Made by a program: the position numbers and the translations under genes. Under the pieces are notes generated by a model that had not been told where the DNA came from, searched no databases, and saw only the letters and a list, made by a program, of their open reading frames with translations. Shown here one piece after another: positions 17,203 through 26,226 of a stretch of 64,000 nt of DNA. The stretch spans positions 1-64,000 of the forward strand of contig JABARW010000029.1 of NCBI GenBank assembly GCA_019186845.1, written 5' to 3'. This stretch comes from Planctomycetota bacterium. Its GTDB lineage: Bacteria; Planctomycetota; UBA8742; UBA2392. Each line of letters begins with the position of its first letter. The first letter of the stretch is position 1.

Positions 17203-18261
17203 CTATTCGAAACCAGGAAGATAGGGCGATCCGGGCGGCATGGGCATCACCTTGCGCATGACGGGGCTGCGGGAGTCGTCGGCGCCAAATTTGACGTGGC
17301 AAAGCGCGCCGTTCTCTCCTGCCGTGTAGAGCTCCTGGCCGTCGCGCGAAAAGCAGAGGTCCCAGACGCGACCTTCGTGCAGTTTGCGCTCAAAGGTGAT
17401 GACCCCAGTCCTCATGTCCACGGCGTAAACAAACCCCGTGGTCATGCCCAGGGCCAGCGTGTTGCCATCGGGCGAGAAGCGCATGCACCAGTTGTGGGTT
17501 ATGTGCGCATTAAAGAGGGCCGGCAGGTGCGGCAGTCCGGATTCCAGATCCCACACGAAGGTCCCGTTGGTCTCGAACTCCAGGGCCGCGAGATAGCGCC
17601 GCGTGGGGTCGAACACCAGGCTCTGGATCTCGCGCGGTCCGCCCGTGAGCCGGCGCAATACGCGCAGCGTCTCCGTGTTGAACAGCACGATCTGCGCCGG
17701 GCTCGTCATCTGGTAGGCGAGGCGCTTGCCGTCGTCGCTCACGGCGCAGAGGCCCGCCAGAGCGCCGTCGGGGCTGGGACGCGCGGGGAAGGCGTCTTCA
17801 AACACGTGTTCTTGACGCGTCAAGTCCCACACCCGCGTCACGTCGCCCGCGATGGACACCAGCTTCCCGCCTCCGCCCACATGAATCCAGCGCGGATCGG
17901 ACACCTCCAGCTCCAGGCGCCGCCGGCCATGGTTGAGCGTGTCAAACTCGTAGATCCCGCGCGAATCCGTGGCACCGTAGATCACCGTGCGGCCGCCGCG
18001 GCCAAAGCGCGCGCCGAAGACGCCCGCGTGCGAAAGGCTGGCCGATTCGACCACCACTTCGTTGCGCCGCGTGTGGAACAAGGCCAGGGCCCCGGCCGCG
18101 CCGCGCAGGCCCGGCAATGCGAGTGCAAGCTTGTCGCCGTCGGGGGAGAGGTCCAGCGCCGTGATAGGGCGCGCCGGGTTGTGCAGCAGCGTCTGGATCT
18201 CGATGGCCACGTTCCACCCCAGCGGAGACACCCGCCGCCAGGATGCCGCGAAGGGCGGCAC
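17203..18261 (-). CDS. WD40-like beta-propeller protein
   Basis: A 352-residue protein of repeated propeller blades: ITALDLSPDGDKLALALP, GVFGARFGRGGRTVIYGATDSRG, AGLCAVSDDGKRLAYQM, IQSLVFDPTRRYLAALEF, WCMRFSPDGNTLALGMTTG, RVWDLCFSRDGQELYTAGENG. The (F/L)SPDG turns and terminal WD/YxxD patterns are typical of WD40/YVTN repeats. No signal peptide is evident, so it is probably cytoplasmic. The start is uncertain: GTG 18261 overlaps the rsmJ stop (TGAGGGTG), but another GTG 17 codons later is equally plausible. It likely scaffolds protein contacts; the partner is unknown. Confidence 0.75.
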   Translation of the reverse strand: MPPFAASWRRVSPLGWNVAIEIQTLLHNPARPITALDLSPDGDKLALALPGLRGAAGALALFHTRRNEVVVESASLSHAGVFGARFGRGGRTVIYGATDSRGIYEFDTLNHGRRRLELEVSDPRWIHVGGGGKLVSIAGDVTRVWDLTRQEHVFEDAFPARPSPDGALAGLCAVSDDGKRLAYQMTSPAQIVLFNTETLRVLRRLTGGPREIQSLVFDPTRRYLAALEFETNGTFVWDLESGLPHLPALFNAHITHNWCMRFSPDGNTLALGMTTGFVYAVDMRTGVITFERKLHEGRVWDLCFSRDGQELYTAGENGALCHVKFGADDSRSPVMRKVMPMPPGSPYLPGFE

Positions 18262-18263
18262 CC

Positions 18264-19004
18264 TCAGCGCGGGTGCGCCGACGTGACTAAATATACGTCA
18301 AATCGCACAGATTTGCCCCTGTGACTGTGCGATGGCGGCGGGTTATCCACGATTTCCGGGGCGTGCAGGGGCCGTTTGACCACCACGCGCTGCGCGGCCA
18401 CGGCCAGCGCCAACTTCATGAGCTCCGACAGCTCGGCGGCGTTGGGCGGCGGGAGCAAGGCCTGGAGGTGCTGCATTTCCTTGCGCGATCGGGCGGCTTT
18501 GCGTTTGTCGGGGAACATGGGGTCCAGATACACGACATCGGGAATGGAGCCGCACTCCGCCGCGCTCAGGCGCAGAAAGCTGCGGGCATCGGCGCACAGT
18601 GGCGTCAGGCGCTCGGCAATCCGCCGACCCAGCTCCTGGCCTGAGGCTCTGGCCCGGGCCAGGCCGTCCTGCAGCAGGGCAAAGACCACCGGCGAGACTT
18701 CCAGTGCCGTGACATCAAGGCCGAGCAGAGCCAGGCTTGCCGCGTCGTGGCCAAGGCCGGCGGTGGCATCGAGCAACGTGCGCGGGGGGCGGGCGGACTT
18801 GAATCCCACGGCGCGGGGAAGCAGGTCATTTCTGCTCAGGTCGCGCAGGCGCCAGCCCGAAGCGCCGGCCAGGAAGTCAACATACAGGGGCCCTGCGGCG
18901 CCTTTGCGGGAGTCGATGAGGCAAAGGCGGCCCTGCTTGTCCCGCGCGAGGCTGAAGCCCGCCGGCAGGGACAGGCTTTCGAAGGTTTCAGGCGCGAGAT
19001 TCAT
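18264..19004 (-). CDS. rsmJ: 16S rRNA (guanine1516-N2)-methyltransferase RsmJ
   Basis: A 246-residue class I SAM-dependent methyltransferase. RsmJ hallmarks are visible: LLDATAGLGHDAASLALLGLDVTALE (SAM-binding loop), DVVYLDPMFPDKRKAARSRKEMQHL (catalytic DPMFP loop), VVVKRP and KSVRFDVYLV near the C-terminus. The enzyme modifies a guanine of 16S rRNA in the small ribosomal subunit. It lies immediately upstream of the propeller gene (overlap of stop and start region) and 12 bases after the TPR lipoprotein gene in the same direction, so the three probably share a transcript. Confidence 0.9.
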   Translation of the reverse strand: MNLAPETFESLSLPAGFSLARDKQGRLCLIDSRKGAAGPLYVDFLAGASGWRLRDLSRNDLLPRAVGFKSARPPRTLLDATAGLGHDAASLALLGLDVTALEVSPVVFALLQDGLARARASGQELGRRIAERLTPLCADARSFLRLSAAECGSIPDVVYLDPMFPDKRKAARSRKEMQHLQALLPPPNAAELSELMKLALAVAAQRVVVKRPLHAPEIVDNPPPSHSHRGKSVRFDVYLVTSAHPR

Positions 19005-19016
19005 GGAGCGATGGCG

Positions 19017-19856
19017 TTACTTGGCCCAGTCGTACTCCTCCGCCAGTTTGAGCAGCCTGGCGGCCTCCTCATGCTTGGGATCCAGCTCGAGCGCGCGCCG
19101 GCAGAAGACGCGGCAGGGTCCGAACTGCTCGCGCTCGAAGCACTCTTTGGCTTTGGCATAGGCCTGCACGGCGTCGGTGATGGCGGGGGCGGCCTTCTGG
19201 GCGTCGTCGATCTGCGCGGCGCGTTCCTTTTCTTCGGCGATGCGGGCAGGTTCGCCGAACGCGCGGTTGATGTTGTCGACCGCCTCCTGATACTCCTTCT
19301 TCTTGGCCGGGTCAGACGTGTATTTGATGGCGCGGCGGAAGTCGCTCTGTGCCTTGCCGAGTTCGTTGAGGGACAAGCGCATCCAGGCGCGCATGGCGAA
19401 CACTTCGTTTCCGGTGTAGCCCGCGCGGATGGCGTTGCTGAAGGAAGCTTCGGCGTTGCGGAAGTGGGGCTGGGCGGCCTTGAGTCCGCCCTTGGCCTCG
19501 GCGTCGTAGCCCAGGGCATAGTCGCACATTCCGGCCCAGAACGTGGCCTCCTGGCCCGTGGCGTTGTTGCCGTAGAGTTTGGCAGCGTGTGCGAAGTTGC
19601 GCCGGGCCTCGTCGTACTTCTTGAGGCGGTAGCGCGTGTAACCAAGCTGAAGCTGGGCCTCGGCGTAATCGGGCGCGGCAGAGACCGCAGCCGCGAACTC
19701 GCTTTCGGCCACGCTGTTGTTGTTGGCTTTGTAGGCGCGGTCGCCGTTTTCAAAGTGCTCCACGGCCTCGCGGGGCGGGCGGCCATCGGTGGCGCATCCG
19801 GCCAGGGGCAACACGGCGAACAGTCCGGCGCATAGCGCCGCCAGCAGTCGGGACAT
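19017..19856 (-). CDS. TPR-repeat lipoprotein
   Basis: A 279-residue protein with lipoprotein signal (MSRLLAALCAGLFAVLPLAGC, lipobox LAGC) and at least four tetratricopeptide repeats: AVEHFENGDRAYKANNNSVAESEFAAAVSAAPDYAEAQLQLGYTRYRLKKYDEARRNFAHAAKLYG, then ASFSNAIRAGYTGNEVFAMRAWMRLSLNELGKAQSDFRRAIKY, and a last AKECFEREQFGPCRVFCRRALELDPKHEEAARLLKLAEEY. ATG 19856 has GGAGGAAA upstream. It should be a membrane-anchored periplasmic scaffold. The function is not known. Confidence 0.82.
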   Translation of the reverse strand: MSRLLAALCAGLFAVLPLAGCATDGRPPREAVEHFENGDRAYKANNNSVAESEFAAAVSAAPDYAEAQLQLGYTRYRLKKYDEARRNFAHAAKLYGNNATGQEATFWAGMCDYALGYDAEAKGGLKAAQPHFRNAEASFSNAIRAGYTGNEVFAMRAWMRLSLNELGKAQSDFRRAIKYTSDPAKKKEYQEAVDNINRAFGEPARIAEEKERAAQIDDAQKAAPAITDAVQAYAKAKECFEREQFGPCRVFCRRALELDPKHEEAARLLKLAEEYDWAK

Positions 19857-19911
19857 GGCTTTCCTCCAGGTGGCGCGATTGTGACGCCTGCAGGCGGCCC
19901 GTGCAAGCCCG

Positions 19912-21207
19912 CTAGCCCCCGCGCACCATGACACGCGTGAGCAGCTTCATGCCAAATGCCTCGCGCTCCAGCTCCGCGCGGAATTTGGGATGGGCGATGG
20001 CTATGAGGGCCTTGACGCGCTCGCGCAAACCCTTGGCATAGAGGTCGGCCACGCCGTACTCGGTAACAACCCAGCGCACATCGCCGCGGCTGGTCACCAC
20101 GCCGGCGCCGCGTTCCAGCGTCGGCACAATGCGCGAGAGCGCACCGCCCTTGGCTGTGCTGGGCAGGGCAATGATGGGCTTGCCGCCCTGCGAGCGCGCA
20201 GCGCCGCGAATGAAATCGACCTGGCCGCCGATTCCGGAATAGGGGCGGGTGCCCAGGCTGTCGCTGTTGACCTGGCCGGTGAGATCGATGGCGATGGCGC
20301 TGTTGACGGCCACCATGCGGTCATTCTTGGCGATGTTGAAGGGATCGTTGACGAATTCGTTGCCGTAGCTCTCTACGAAGGGGTTGTCGTCTACGAAATC
20401 GTAGAGGCGCTGGGTGCCCATGACGAAGCTGCAGATGGCCTTGTCCGGGTGGTAGTTCTTGCGCGAGCAGTCCAGCGCGCCGCATTCGATGACATCCACG
20501 ATGCCGTCGGAAAGCATCTCCGTGTGCAGGCCCAGACGCCGGTGATTGCGCAGTTCCGCCAGAACCGCATTGGGAATACTGCCGATGCCCAGTTGCAGGC
20601 AATCGCCGTCGTCGATCAGGCCCGCCACGTGGCGGCCAATGGCGCGGCTGGTTTCATCAACGGGCTCGGGCGTGAGCTGGGGCAGGGGGTAGTCCACCTC
20701 AGCGGCGGCGTGGAGGCGTGAAACGTGAATGATTGTGTTGCCCCAGGTGCGGGGCATCCTGGGGTTGATCTCGGCCACGACGTGTCGTGCATGGCGGATG
20801 GCGCTGACGACCACATCCGCCGCAACGCCCACCGTGCAGTAGCCGTGCCTGTCAGGCGGAGAGACCTGGACGAGCGCCCAGTCCAGGGGCAGGCGGCGCT
20901 CGAAGAGGGCAGGAATCTCGCCCAGAAAGATGGGCATGAAATCGGCGCGGCCTTCCTGCACGGCCTGGCGGGTGTTGTGACCGATGAAGAAAGCTGTGTG
21001 GCGGAAGCTCTGCGCCATGTCCGGGGCGACATAGGGAGCGTCGCCCAGGGTAAGAATGTGCAGCACGTTGACGTCGCGCAGCTCGGAGGCGCGCGCCGTC
21101 ATGGCCTTTACGAGCACCTGGGGCTCGGCGGCGCCGGAGCCGATGAACACGCGCTCTGACGACTTGATTTCGGCAACGGCCTCGGCAGCGGTTTTCACGG
21201 TTTGCAT
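19912..21207 (-). CDS. Acetyl-CoA hydrolase/4-hydroxybutyrate CoA-transferase family
   Basis: A 431-residue family I-type CoA-transferase. Motifs include FIGSGAAEPQVLVKAM near the N-terminus, LVQVSPPDRHGYCTVGVAADV, LQLGIGSIPNAVL, HTEMLSDGIVDVIECGALD (containing the catalytic glutamate in this family), FNIAKNDRMVAVNSAIAIDLTGQVNSDS, GIGGQVDFIRGAARSQGGKPIIALPSTAKGG and a C-terminal VVTEYGVADLYAKGLRERV. ATG 21207 was chosen; an alternative ATG lies three codons earlier. It is separated from the benzoyl-CoA operon by a terminator but in the same direction, and could activate or interconvert a fermentation or beta-oxidation acid such as acetate, butyrate or 4-hydroxybutyrate. The natural substrate is uncertain. 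Confidence 0.85.
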   Translation of the reverse strand: MQTVKTAAEAVAEIKSSERVFIGSGAAEPQVLVKAMTARASELRDVNVLHILTLGDAPYVAPDMAQSFRHTAFFIGHNTRQAVQEGRADFMPIFLGEIPALFERRLPLDWALVQVSPPDRHGYCTVGVAADVVVSAIRHARHVVAEINPRMPRTWGNTIIHVSRLHAAAEVDYPLPQLTPEPVDETSRAIGRHVAGLIDDGDCLQLGIGSIPNAVLAELRNHRRLGLHTEMLSDGIVDVIECGALDCSRKNYHPDKAICSFVMGTQRLYDFVDDNPFVESYGNEFVNDPFNIAKNDRMVAVNSAIAIDLTGQVNSDSLGTRPYSGIGGQVDFIRGAARSQGGKPIIALPSTAKGGALSRIVPTLERGAGVVTSRGDVRWVVTEYGVADLYAKGLRERVKALIAIAHPKFRAELEREAFGMKLLTRVMVRGG

Positions 21208-21268
21208 GGCCCCCATCTTGAGTTGGCGCGCCCCCCTTGGGAAGGCGCGTCGCGGCCTGAAAACTTCA

Positions 21269-21292
21269 CCGGCACCGGAAATCCGGTGCCGG
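21269..21292 (-). terminator. Terminator after the hemerythrin-DUF2249 gene
   Basis: An 11-bp perfect stem (CCGGCACCGGA / TCCGGTGCCGG) just past the stop at 21311; on the minus strand it is followed by AAGTTTTC. It marks the end of the had-to-hemerythrin transcript. Confidence 0.7.
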
Positions 21293-21310
21293 CGGGGCCG
21301 CTGGGATGCT

Positions 21311-21991
21311 TCAGTTGAGCAGCAGGGTGACCGTGAGCTTCTCGCGCGCGGCCTGGTCCAGCATGCGGTCAATGCCTGGGTAGAGGATTTGCTCTTCCTT
21401 CATGTTGTGCTCAACCAACACGCCCAACAGGGTGGCCTTGGAGCGCTCGAACTCGTCGAGCTTCTTGTCGTTGGCCGCGGCCACGATGTCGTTGACGGCC
21501 TCCTTGATGTCCTTGTGTTCATGACGCATCACGGCTGTGGGACCCATGTCGCGCATGCCGGTCTTTTCCTCGAAGGCGGGGAACAGTATCTGCTCCTCGA
21601 TTTCGATGTGCCTGAACAGGCCCTCCTTGAACTCGGCGGCCAGCGCAGCGGCCTCGGCCCAAATGCCGGCCTGGGCCTGCTTAGTGGCCCTTTCCATGAG
21701 CTGGTCGAGGCGGTCGTGGTCCCAGGCCAGGTAGTCGTTGACATTGCGGGGGTCTGGCTCGGGGCGGGCGCGGAAAAGGTAGCGCCAGGTCACCGGGCCC
21801 TTCTGCACGGGGGAGAAGTCAAACTGCCGGGGGAAAGCCTCGAGAACCTTCTTGAGCAGGGGCTCGGGGTGGTGGGGCGCCACCAGTTCCAGTTCCTCGC
21901 GGGGTTTGAGCGCGCGCAGGCGCTCGAAGATCTTGTCGATGCGCTGTTCGTGCGGAATCTCGCGCGCATCCATTCGGTTTGCGTGTGCCAT
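21311..21991 (-). CDS. DUF2249 plus hemerythrin (HHE) domain protein
   Basis: A 226-residue cytoplasmic protein of two parts. Residues about 35-80 (ELELVAPHHPEPLLKKVLEAFPRQFDFSPVQKGPVTWRYLFRAR) match the DUF2249 sulfur-carrier-like fold. Residues 85-226 form a hemerythrin four-helix bundle with iron ligands in AWDHDRLD, RHIEIEEQILFPAFE, MRHEHKDIKEAV and LVEHNMKEEQILYPGID. Such proteins bind O2 or NO, or act in repair of iron centres. It is the last gene of the benzoyl-CoA operon, 16 bases after the SDR gene, which suggests protection of that oxygen-sensitive pathway; that role is inference. Confidence 0.85.
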   Translation of the reverse strand: MAHANRMDAREIPHEQRIDKIFERLRALKPREELELVAPHHPEPLLKKVLEAFPRQFDFSPVQKGPVTWRYLFRARPEPDPRNVNDYLAWDHDRLDQLMERATKQAQAGIWAEAAALAAEFKEGLFRHIEIEEQILFPAFEEKTGMRDMGPTAVMRHEHKDIKEAVNDIVAAANDKKLDEFERSKATLLGVLVEHNMKEEQILYPGIDRMLDQAAREKLTVTLLLN

Positions 21992-22007
21992 GTTGTCCTC
22001 TCTTGCG

Positions 22008-22745
22008 TTACAGATATTGCCCGCCGTCCACTTGCAGCACCTGCCCGGTCATATGACTCGCATACTTCGACGCCAGGAACATGACGGCGTGGGCGATGTC
22101 CGCCGCCGTCGCCAGCTTTCCCAGCAGGGATTCCTCCAGCGCCCGCGCGCGCACCTCGGCGGGAACGGAGGCCGCCATTTCCGTCTCCACCATGCCCGGC
22201 GCCACCACATTGATGCGCACGCCAAAGCGCCCTACCTCGCGCGCGACGGCCTTGGCAAAGCCGATCATGCCCGCCTTGGAGGCTGCGTAATTCGACTGCC
22301 CGAACTTGCCACGCAAGCCGTTGATCGAGCCGACGCAGACCACCGCGCCGCCCCCGGCTTGGCGCATCAGCGGAATGGCCGCCCGCGTGAGATTGAACGT
22401 GCCCTTGAGATTTACATCCAGAACGGCGTCCCAGTCCGCCTCGCTCAACTTCCAGACCACGGCGTCGCGCGTAATCCCCGCGTTGTTCACCAGCACCGAA
22501 GGCGCAAGACCCTGAGCCGCCAGGGCACCCGCCGCTTCCTGCACCGCTGCAGAATCCGACACGCTGACTTCCAGCGTGCGGTACGCGACAGCCTTCAGCT
22601 CGGGCGAGACCTTGACGTCCAGCCCGACGACGCGCGCACCCGCCGACGCAAGCTTCTGCGCCACGCACAGGCCAATGCCGCGCGAGGCGCCGCTGATCCA
22701 GGCCACCTGGCCCGTGAAGTCAAACGCCTCAAGTACCGCCGGCAT
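22008..22745 (-). CDS. SDR-family 3-oxoacyl/3-hydroxyacyl-CoA reductase (FabG-like)
   Basis: A 245-residue short-chain dehydrogenase. NAD(P)-binding motif VAWISGASRGIGLCVAQKLASAGARVVGLD; NNAGITRD; catalytic serine-tyrosine-lysine in VGSINGLRGKFGQSNYAASKAGM; and VAPGMVETEM after that. ATG 22745 overlaps the bcrD stop by 17 bases. In this position it probably oxidises a 3-hydroxyacyl-CoA formed after ring opening (such as 3-hydroxypimelyl-CoA), though it could equally work in fatty acid or PHA metabolism. Confidence 0.85.
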   Translation of the reverse strand: MPAVLEAFDFTGQVAWISGASRGIGLCVAQKLASAGARVVGLDVKVSPELKAVAYRTLEVSVSDSAAVQEAAGALAAQGLAPSVLVNNAGITRDAVVWKLSEADWDAVLDVNLKGTFNLTRAAIPLMRQAGGGAVVCVGSINGLRGKFGQSNYAASKAGMIGFAKAVAREVGRFGVRINVVAPGMVETEMAASVPAEVRARALEESLLGKLATAADIAHAVMFLASKYASHMTGQVLQVDGGQYL

Positions 22746-23580
22746 GGGCCGCCTCCGTTTCCTTCGCCAGCTTGCCATGGCGGAAGGCGCCCCAGAGTGC
22801 AGCGCCGATAGCACCGGCATGCACCGAAAGTGCGTGTTGCCGGAGTTCGATGGCCGCTGCGCCGTCCTTGAGCTTGTCCTTGAGCGCGGCCACAAGCCCC
22901 GAGTCCGCAGCGAGCCCTCCCGTAATCATCAGCACGCCGCTGATCTTGATGCCGCGGATCAGGCCCGCCAGACGCACGGAGATCGAGTCATGGATGCCGC
23001 GCAGGATGTCGGGCGTGGAGATGCCGCGGCTGACCATGTTGATGACGTCGGTTTCGGCCAGCACAGCGCAGATGCCGCTGACGCGCTCGGGTTTGGTGCC
23101 CTTTTGCGAGAGCGGACCGACGTCATCGAGCGACACGCCCAGATAGCGCGCGATGTTCTCCACGAACTGGCCGCTGCCCGACGCGCACTGGGAGGTCATG
23201 CGGTACTCCAGCACGCGGCCGTGCTCGTCAAAACGCATGGCGCGGGCATGCAGGGCCCCGACGTCTATGGCACCGCGCGCCTTGGGGTCCAGGAACAGGG
23301 CGCCGCGGGCGTGGGTCGTCATGCCGTAGAAGTGGCCGGTGCGCCAGGGGATCATGTCGCCTTCTCCGGTGGTCGCGATGTAGTCGAGCTGGTCCTTGCG
23401 CAGGCCGGCCTGTTTGAGGGCCGCCTCAAAGCACTCATCCACCACGCTCATGACGTCGCGGCGGCGGATGCGCTCGAAGTAGGAGCCCAGCAGTTCGTCG
23501 CGCGCGCAGCTGTCGCCCGCCCGCATCACGGCCACCTTGACGGCGCCCGTTCCGACATCAACACCCGCAGTGATCGCCAT
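22729..23580 (-). CDS. bcrD: Benzoyl-CoA reductase, subunit D (ATPase)
   Basis: A 283-residue protein of the BadF/BadG/BcrA/BcrD ATPase family, here the shorter D subunit. It has the ASKHA-type nucleotide motif ITAGVDVGTGAVKVAV, TTGEGDMIPWRTGHFYGMTTHARGALFL, the cluster-region TSQCASGSGQFVENIARYLGV, SGICAVLAETDVINM and the C-terminal GVLMITGGLAADSGLV. With BcrA it drives ATP-dependent electron transfer through a shared 4Fe-4S cluster to the BcrBC reductase module. It overlaps bcrA by 23 bases and the SDR gene by 17, so translation is coupled. Confidence 0.9.
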   Translation of the reverse strand: MAITAGVDVGTGAVKVAVMRAGDSCARDELLGSYFERIRRRDVMSVVDECFEAALKQAGLRKDQLDYIATTGEGDMIPWRTGHFYGMTTHARGALFLDPKARGAIDVGALHARAMRFDEHGRVLEYRMTSQCASGSGQFVENIARYLGVSLDDVGPLSQKGTKPERVSGICAVLAETDVINMVSRGISTPDILRGIHDSISVRLAGLIRGIKISGVLMITGGLAADSGLVAALKDKLKDGAAAIELRQHALSVHAGAIGAALWGAFRHGKLAKETEAAHAGGT

Positions 23581-24949
23581 GGCATTCTCCGGAATTCGGG
23601 GCCGCTGAGGCCTTGACCAGATGCTGATCGCCCGAGGCCGCCGCGCCCGCCTGGATATCGCGGTGGGCGAAGGTCGCGGCGCCGAGCGCGCCGGTGAAGA
23701 TGGAGTCCGGCGCGATGTTAAGTGTGACCTGGCCGTAGTTCTCGGCCACGAGTTCGCGCAGGGCGTTGACGGCGGCCTGGTTCTTGGCCACGCCGCCGGT
23801 AAAGGTGAATTCGTCCTTCACGCCGCCCGAGCGAGCCAGAAGGGCCATGGCGCGCAGGATGATGGCGCGGTGCAGGCCCGCAAGGATGTCTTCCCGGGCC
23901 TCGCCGGCGGAAAGGCGATCCCTGAACTCGGCGCCCGCGAACACCGTGCAGGTCGAGTTGATCTTGACGCGGTGCTTGGACTCCATGGCCAGGGGCCCCA
24001 GTTCGTGTAGACCCAGGTTCATCTCATCGGCGATGTAGCCGAGGTACCGGCCGCAGCCCGCCGCGCAGCGGTCATTCATCTGAAAGCTGGTGACCACGCC
24101 GATGGGGTCCACCTGGATGGCCTTGGTGTCCTGCCCACCGATGTCCAGCACCGTGCGGGTGTTGGGAAACATCAGGTGCGCACCCAGTCCGTGGCACAGG
24201 ATCTCGGACCGGATCTGGTCCTTGGGGAAGGGAAGGCGCGCGCGGCCATAACCGGTGCCAACGAGGCGAACCGGCGTGAGCGGGGTATCGGCCACGCGCG
24301 CCAGCAATTCACGAACCCTGTGGGCGTCCACGCCAAAGGAGCCGGCGATGCGCCCAAAGCCCGCCAACAGGCGCTGGGAGAAGCTGCGCGACTCAGGTTC
24401 GTTCTCGACGGGGATGATGGACTTGTCAAACATCCCTACGATGCGGTCAAAGGGCGGGCCGCCGGCGCGCGAAATCTCGCTGGCCGCGCTGATGAAGCCC
24501 GAACCCGCGATGTCGCGGAAGAAATCGCTGCGCGCGTTGCGGCCCGGGGCAAACAGGGCCGGAGCGTCTTTGCGCAGCCGGCGCAGGATATCGGAGAGCG
24601 CGCTGGACAGCGCCAGCGTCAGGTCGCCGTAGCGGCCGCTGGACAGGTCCTCGCGGCAGTGGACCTCAAGCCGGTCAAGCTGGCCGAGGTAGCCTTCCAG
24701 GGCAAAGCCGCGCGACAGGGCGTTTTCGAACTCCGCCTGCCGGCCGTTGAGCAGCTTCGACTCCTCCAGGGCGCGCGAAAGCATGGAGAAGCGCACATTG
24801 GTGAACGCCTCTTCCCTGGCGACCTGGGCGGCAACGTCGTAGTTGCTGCGGCTGTTGGTGATGCCGCGCCCCACGATGCGTCCCTGCTCGTCAAGCACGA
24901 TGGCCTTGGTGGTGGTGGAGCCGAGGTCAATTCCGACGGTGACGTTCAT
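23558..24949 (-). CDS. bcrA: Benzoyl-CoA reductase, subunit A (ATPase)
   Basis: A 463-residue ATPase subunit of BadF/BcrA type, longer than BcrD as in known sets. Motifs: VTVGIDLGSTTTKAIVLDEQG, VLDIGGQDTKAIQVDPIGVV, FQMNDRCAAGCGRYLGYIADEMNLGL (cluster cysteines), INSTCTVFAGAEF, and the final FTFTGGVAKNQAAVNALREL. The tail ends in CHGDHCGC, an extra Cys/His patch. Together with BcrD it hydrolyses ATP to push electrons onto the aromatic ring of benzoyl-CoA. It overlaps bcrB by 4 bases (ATGA). Confidence 0.92.
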   Translation of the reverse strand: MNVTVGIDLGSTTTKAIVLDEQGRIVGRGITNSRSNYDVAAQVAREEAFTNVRFSMLSRALEESKLLNGRQAEFENALSRGFALEGYLGQLDRLEVHCREDLSSGRYGDLTLALSSALSDILRRLRKDAPALFAPGRNARSDFFRDIAGSGFISAASEISRAGGPPFDRIVGMFDKSIIPVENEPESRSFSQRLLAGFGRIAGSFGVDAHRVRELLARVADTPLTPVRLVGTGYGRARLPFPKDQIRSEILCHGLGAHLMFPNTRTVLDIGGQDTKAIQVDPIGVVTSFQMNDRCAAGCGRYLGYIADEMNLGLHELGPLAMESKHRVKINSTCTVFAGAEFRDRLSAGEAREDILAGLHRAIILRAMALLARSGGVKDEFTFTGGVAKNQAAVNALRELVAENYGQVTLNIAPDSIFTGALGAATFAHRDIQAGAAASGDQHLVKASAAPNSGECHGDHCGC

Positions 24950-26226
24950 GATGTGGCGCCTTTCCGTCTGGCCTCGATCATCTGGAAATAGCTTTCGAGG
25001 CGGTTCTTGATGTTGGCGGCCGAGAAGTAGCGGGGGTCCACGAGATCGCTCTCGATGAAGCCGCCGGGGCGGCCGGTGCGCTTTTCCAGCTCGCGCAGGA
25101 TGAGCAACTGGCCCGCCGAGAACGAATTGCAGCTCTTGACGCTGTTGATCAGGAAGCCGTCGGCCGAGAAATCATTGATGTAGCCTTCCAGCAGCGCCGT
25201 GCGCTGGGGGAAGTTCAGGTTCGTGTAGCAGCCCATGCAGTAGTCGGCCATGGTGCCCAGGGGGTCGTCGGGGTTGTGGCGGAAGCCGCGGTCATAGAGC
25301 CCGCCGACTTTGGTATAGCTGGAGGCCACGATCACGGCTCCCTCATCAGCGAACATGCGCCAGAACTCGCGGAACGAAGTCCAGTTGGGCGGGCCCTCGA
25401 TGACCAGGCGATACTTCTCCTCACGCATGGGGCCGTCGGGCGTGACGGGGCCCAGCTTCTGGTCGAGGCGGTCCTGCACCTCTTCGCGCAGCATCGTGTA
25501 GTAGTCCACGGCGTCCTGGGTGCCGCGGAACGAGGTGAACATAGGCCCGATGTAATAGACACCGCCGAACCAGGCATCGATGGGCGAAGGCCGGGCGCGG
25601 GCCGAATTGAGCACCCAGACGAGATCATCTTCGGCGCGCACGGAAAGTTTGAGTTGCTCCTTCATGCGGTCGTGGTCATACCTGACGCCGGAAACCCGCT
25701 CGAACTCGGGGATGACCACGTCGCGGATCTGGTTGGAAACGTACTCGCGCATTTCCTGCGTGATCTCGCCGTCGCCCTGGTAGGGCACGTGCAGCATGAC
25801 CACGGGACAGTCATATTCCTCGCGCAGCAGCTCAAACCACTTCAGAAACGTGAAGCAGCCCGTATAGCTGAGCAGCAGGAGGTCCGGCTTGGGCAAGGGC
25901 TCACCCGTGGGCCCGATGTTGCCGGCGCGCAGCATGCCGATGTCGGCCTTCACGTAGGTGCAGACGTCCTCGGAATGGCCGGCCTTCTCCGCGATGGAGA
26001 TGTACTCGGCCGACTTGCCGCGCATTCCGCTCTGGAGCGCGTTGATCTCGGGCAGCACGGGCAGCATGCCGAAGTGGTTGATGAGCTCCGTGAGGTTGCC
26101 GGGCACGAAGGTGTAGACCACCTTCTTGCGGGTTTCCTTGACGCGGGCCAGCTCGGAGAAGTGATTGGCAATCATCTCCTTCTGCTTCTGCATGCTGGCG
26201 TCTTTTTCAGCGGTCGCGCCTTTCAT
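24946..26226 (-). CDS. bcrB: Benzoyl-CoA reductase, subunit B
   Basis: A 426-residue catalytic subunit of the BcrB/BadE group, related to 2-hydroxyacyl-CoA dehydratases. Cysteines that may hold iron-sulfur clusters occur in SYTGCFTFLKWFELL, ADYCMGCYTNLNFPQRT and NSVKSCNSFSAGQLL. ATG 26226 has GGGGGA upstream and overlaps the bcrC stop by 4 bases. Paired with BcrC it binds benzoyl-CoA and reduces the ring to cyclohexa-1,5-diene-1-carbonyl-CoA. Neighbouring had, oah and dch argue for benzoyl-CoA reductase rather than a dehydratase. Confidence 0.92.
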   Translation of the reverse strand: MKGATAEKDASMQKQKEMIANHFSELARVKETRKKVVYTFVPGNLTELINHFGMLPVLPEINALQSGMRGKSAEYISIAEKAGHSEDVCTYVKADIGMLRAGNIGPTGEPLPKPDLLLLSYTGCFTFLKWFELLREEYDCPVVMLHVPYQGDGEITQEMREYVSNQIRDVVIPEFERVSGVRYDHDRMKEQLKLSVRAEDDLVWVLNSARARPSPIDAWFGGVYYIGPMFTSFRGTQDAVDYYTMLREEVQDRLDQKLGPVTPDGPMREEKYRLVIEGPPNWTSFREFWRMFADEGAVIVASSYTKVGGLYDRGFRHNPDDPLGTMADYCMGCYTNLNFPQRTALLEGYINDFSADGFLINSVKSCNSFSAGQLLILRELEKRTGRPGGFIESDLVDPRYFSAANIKNRLESYFQMIEARRKGATS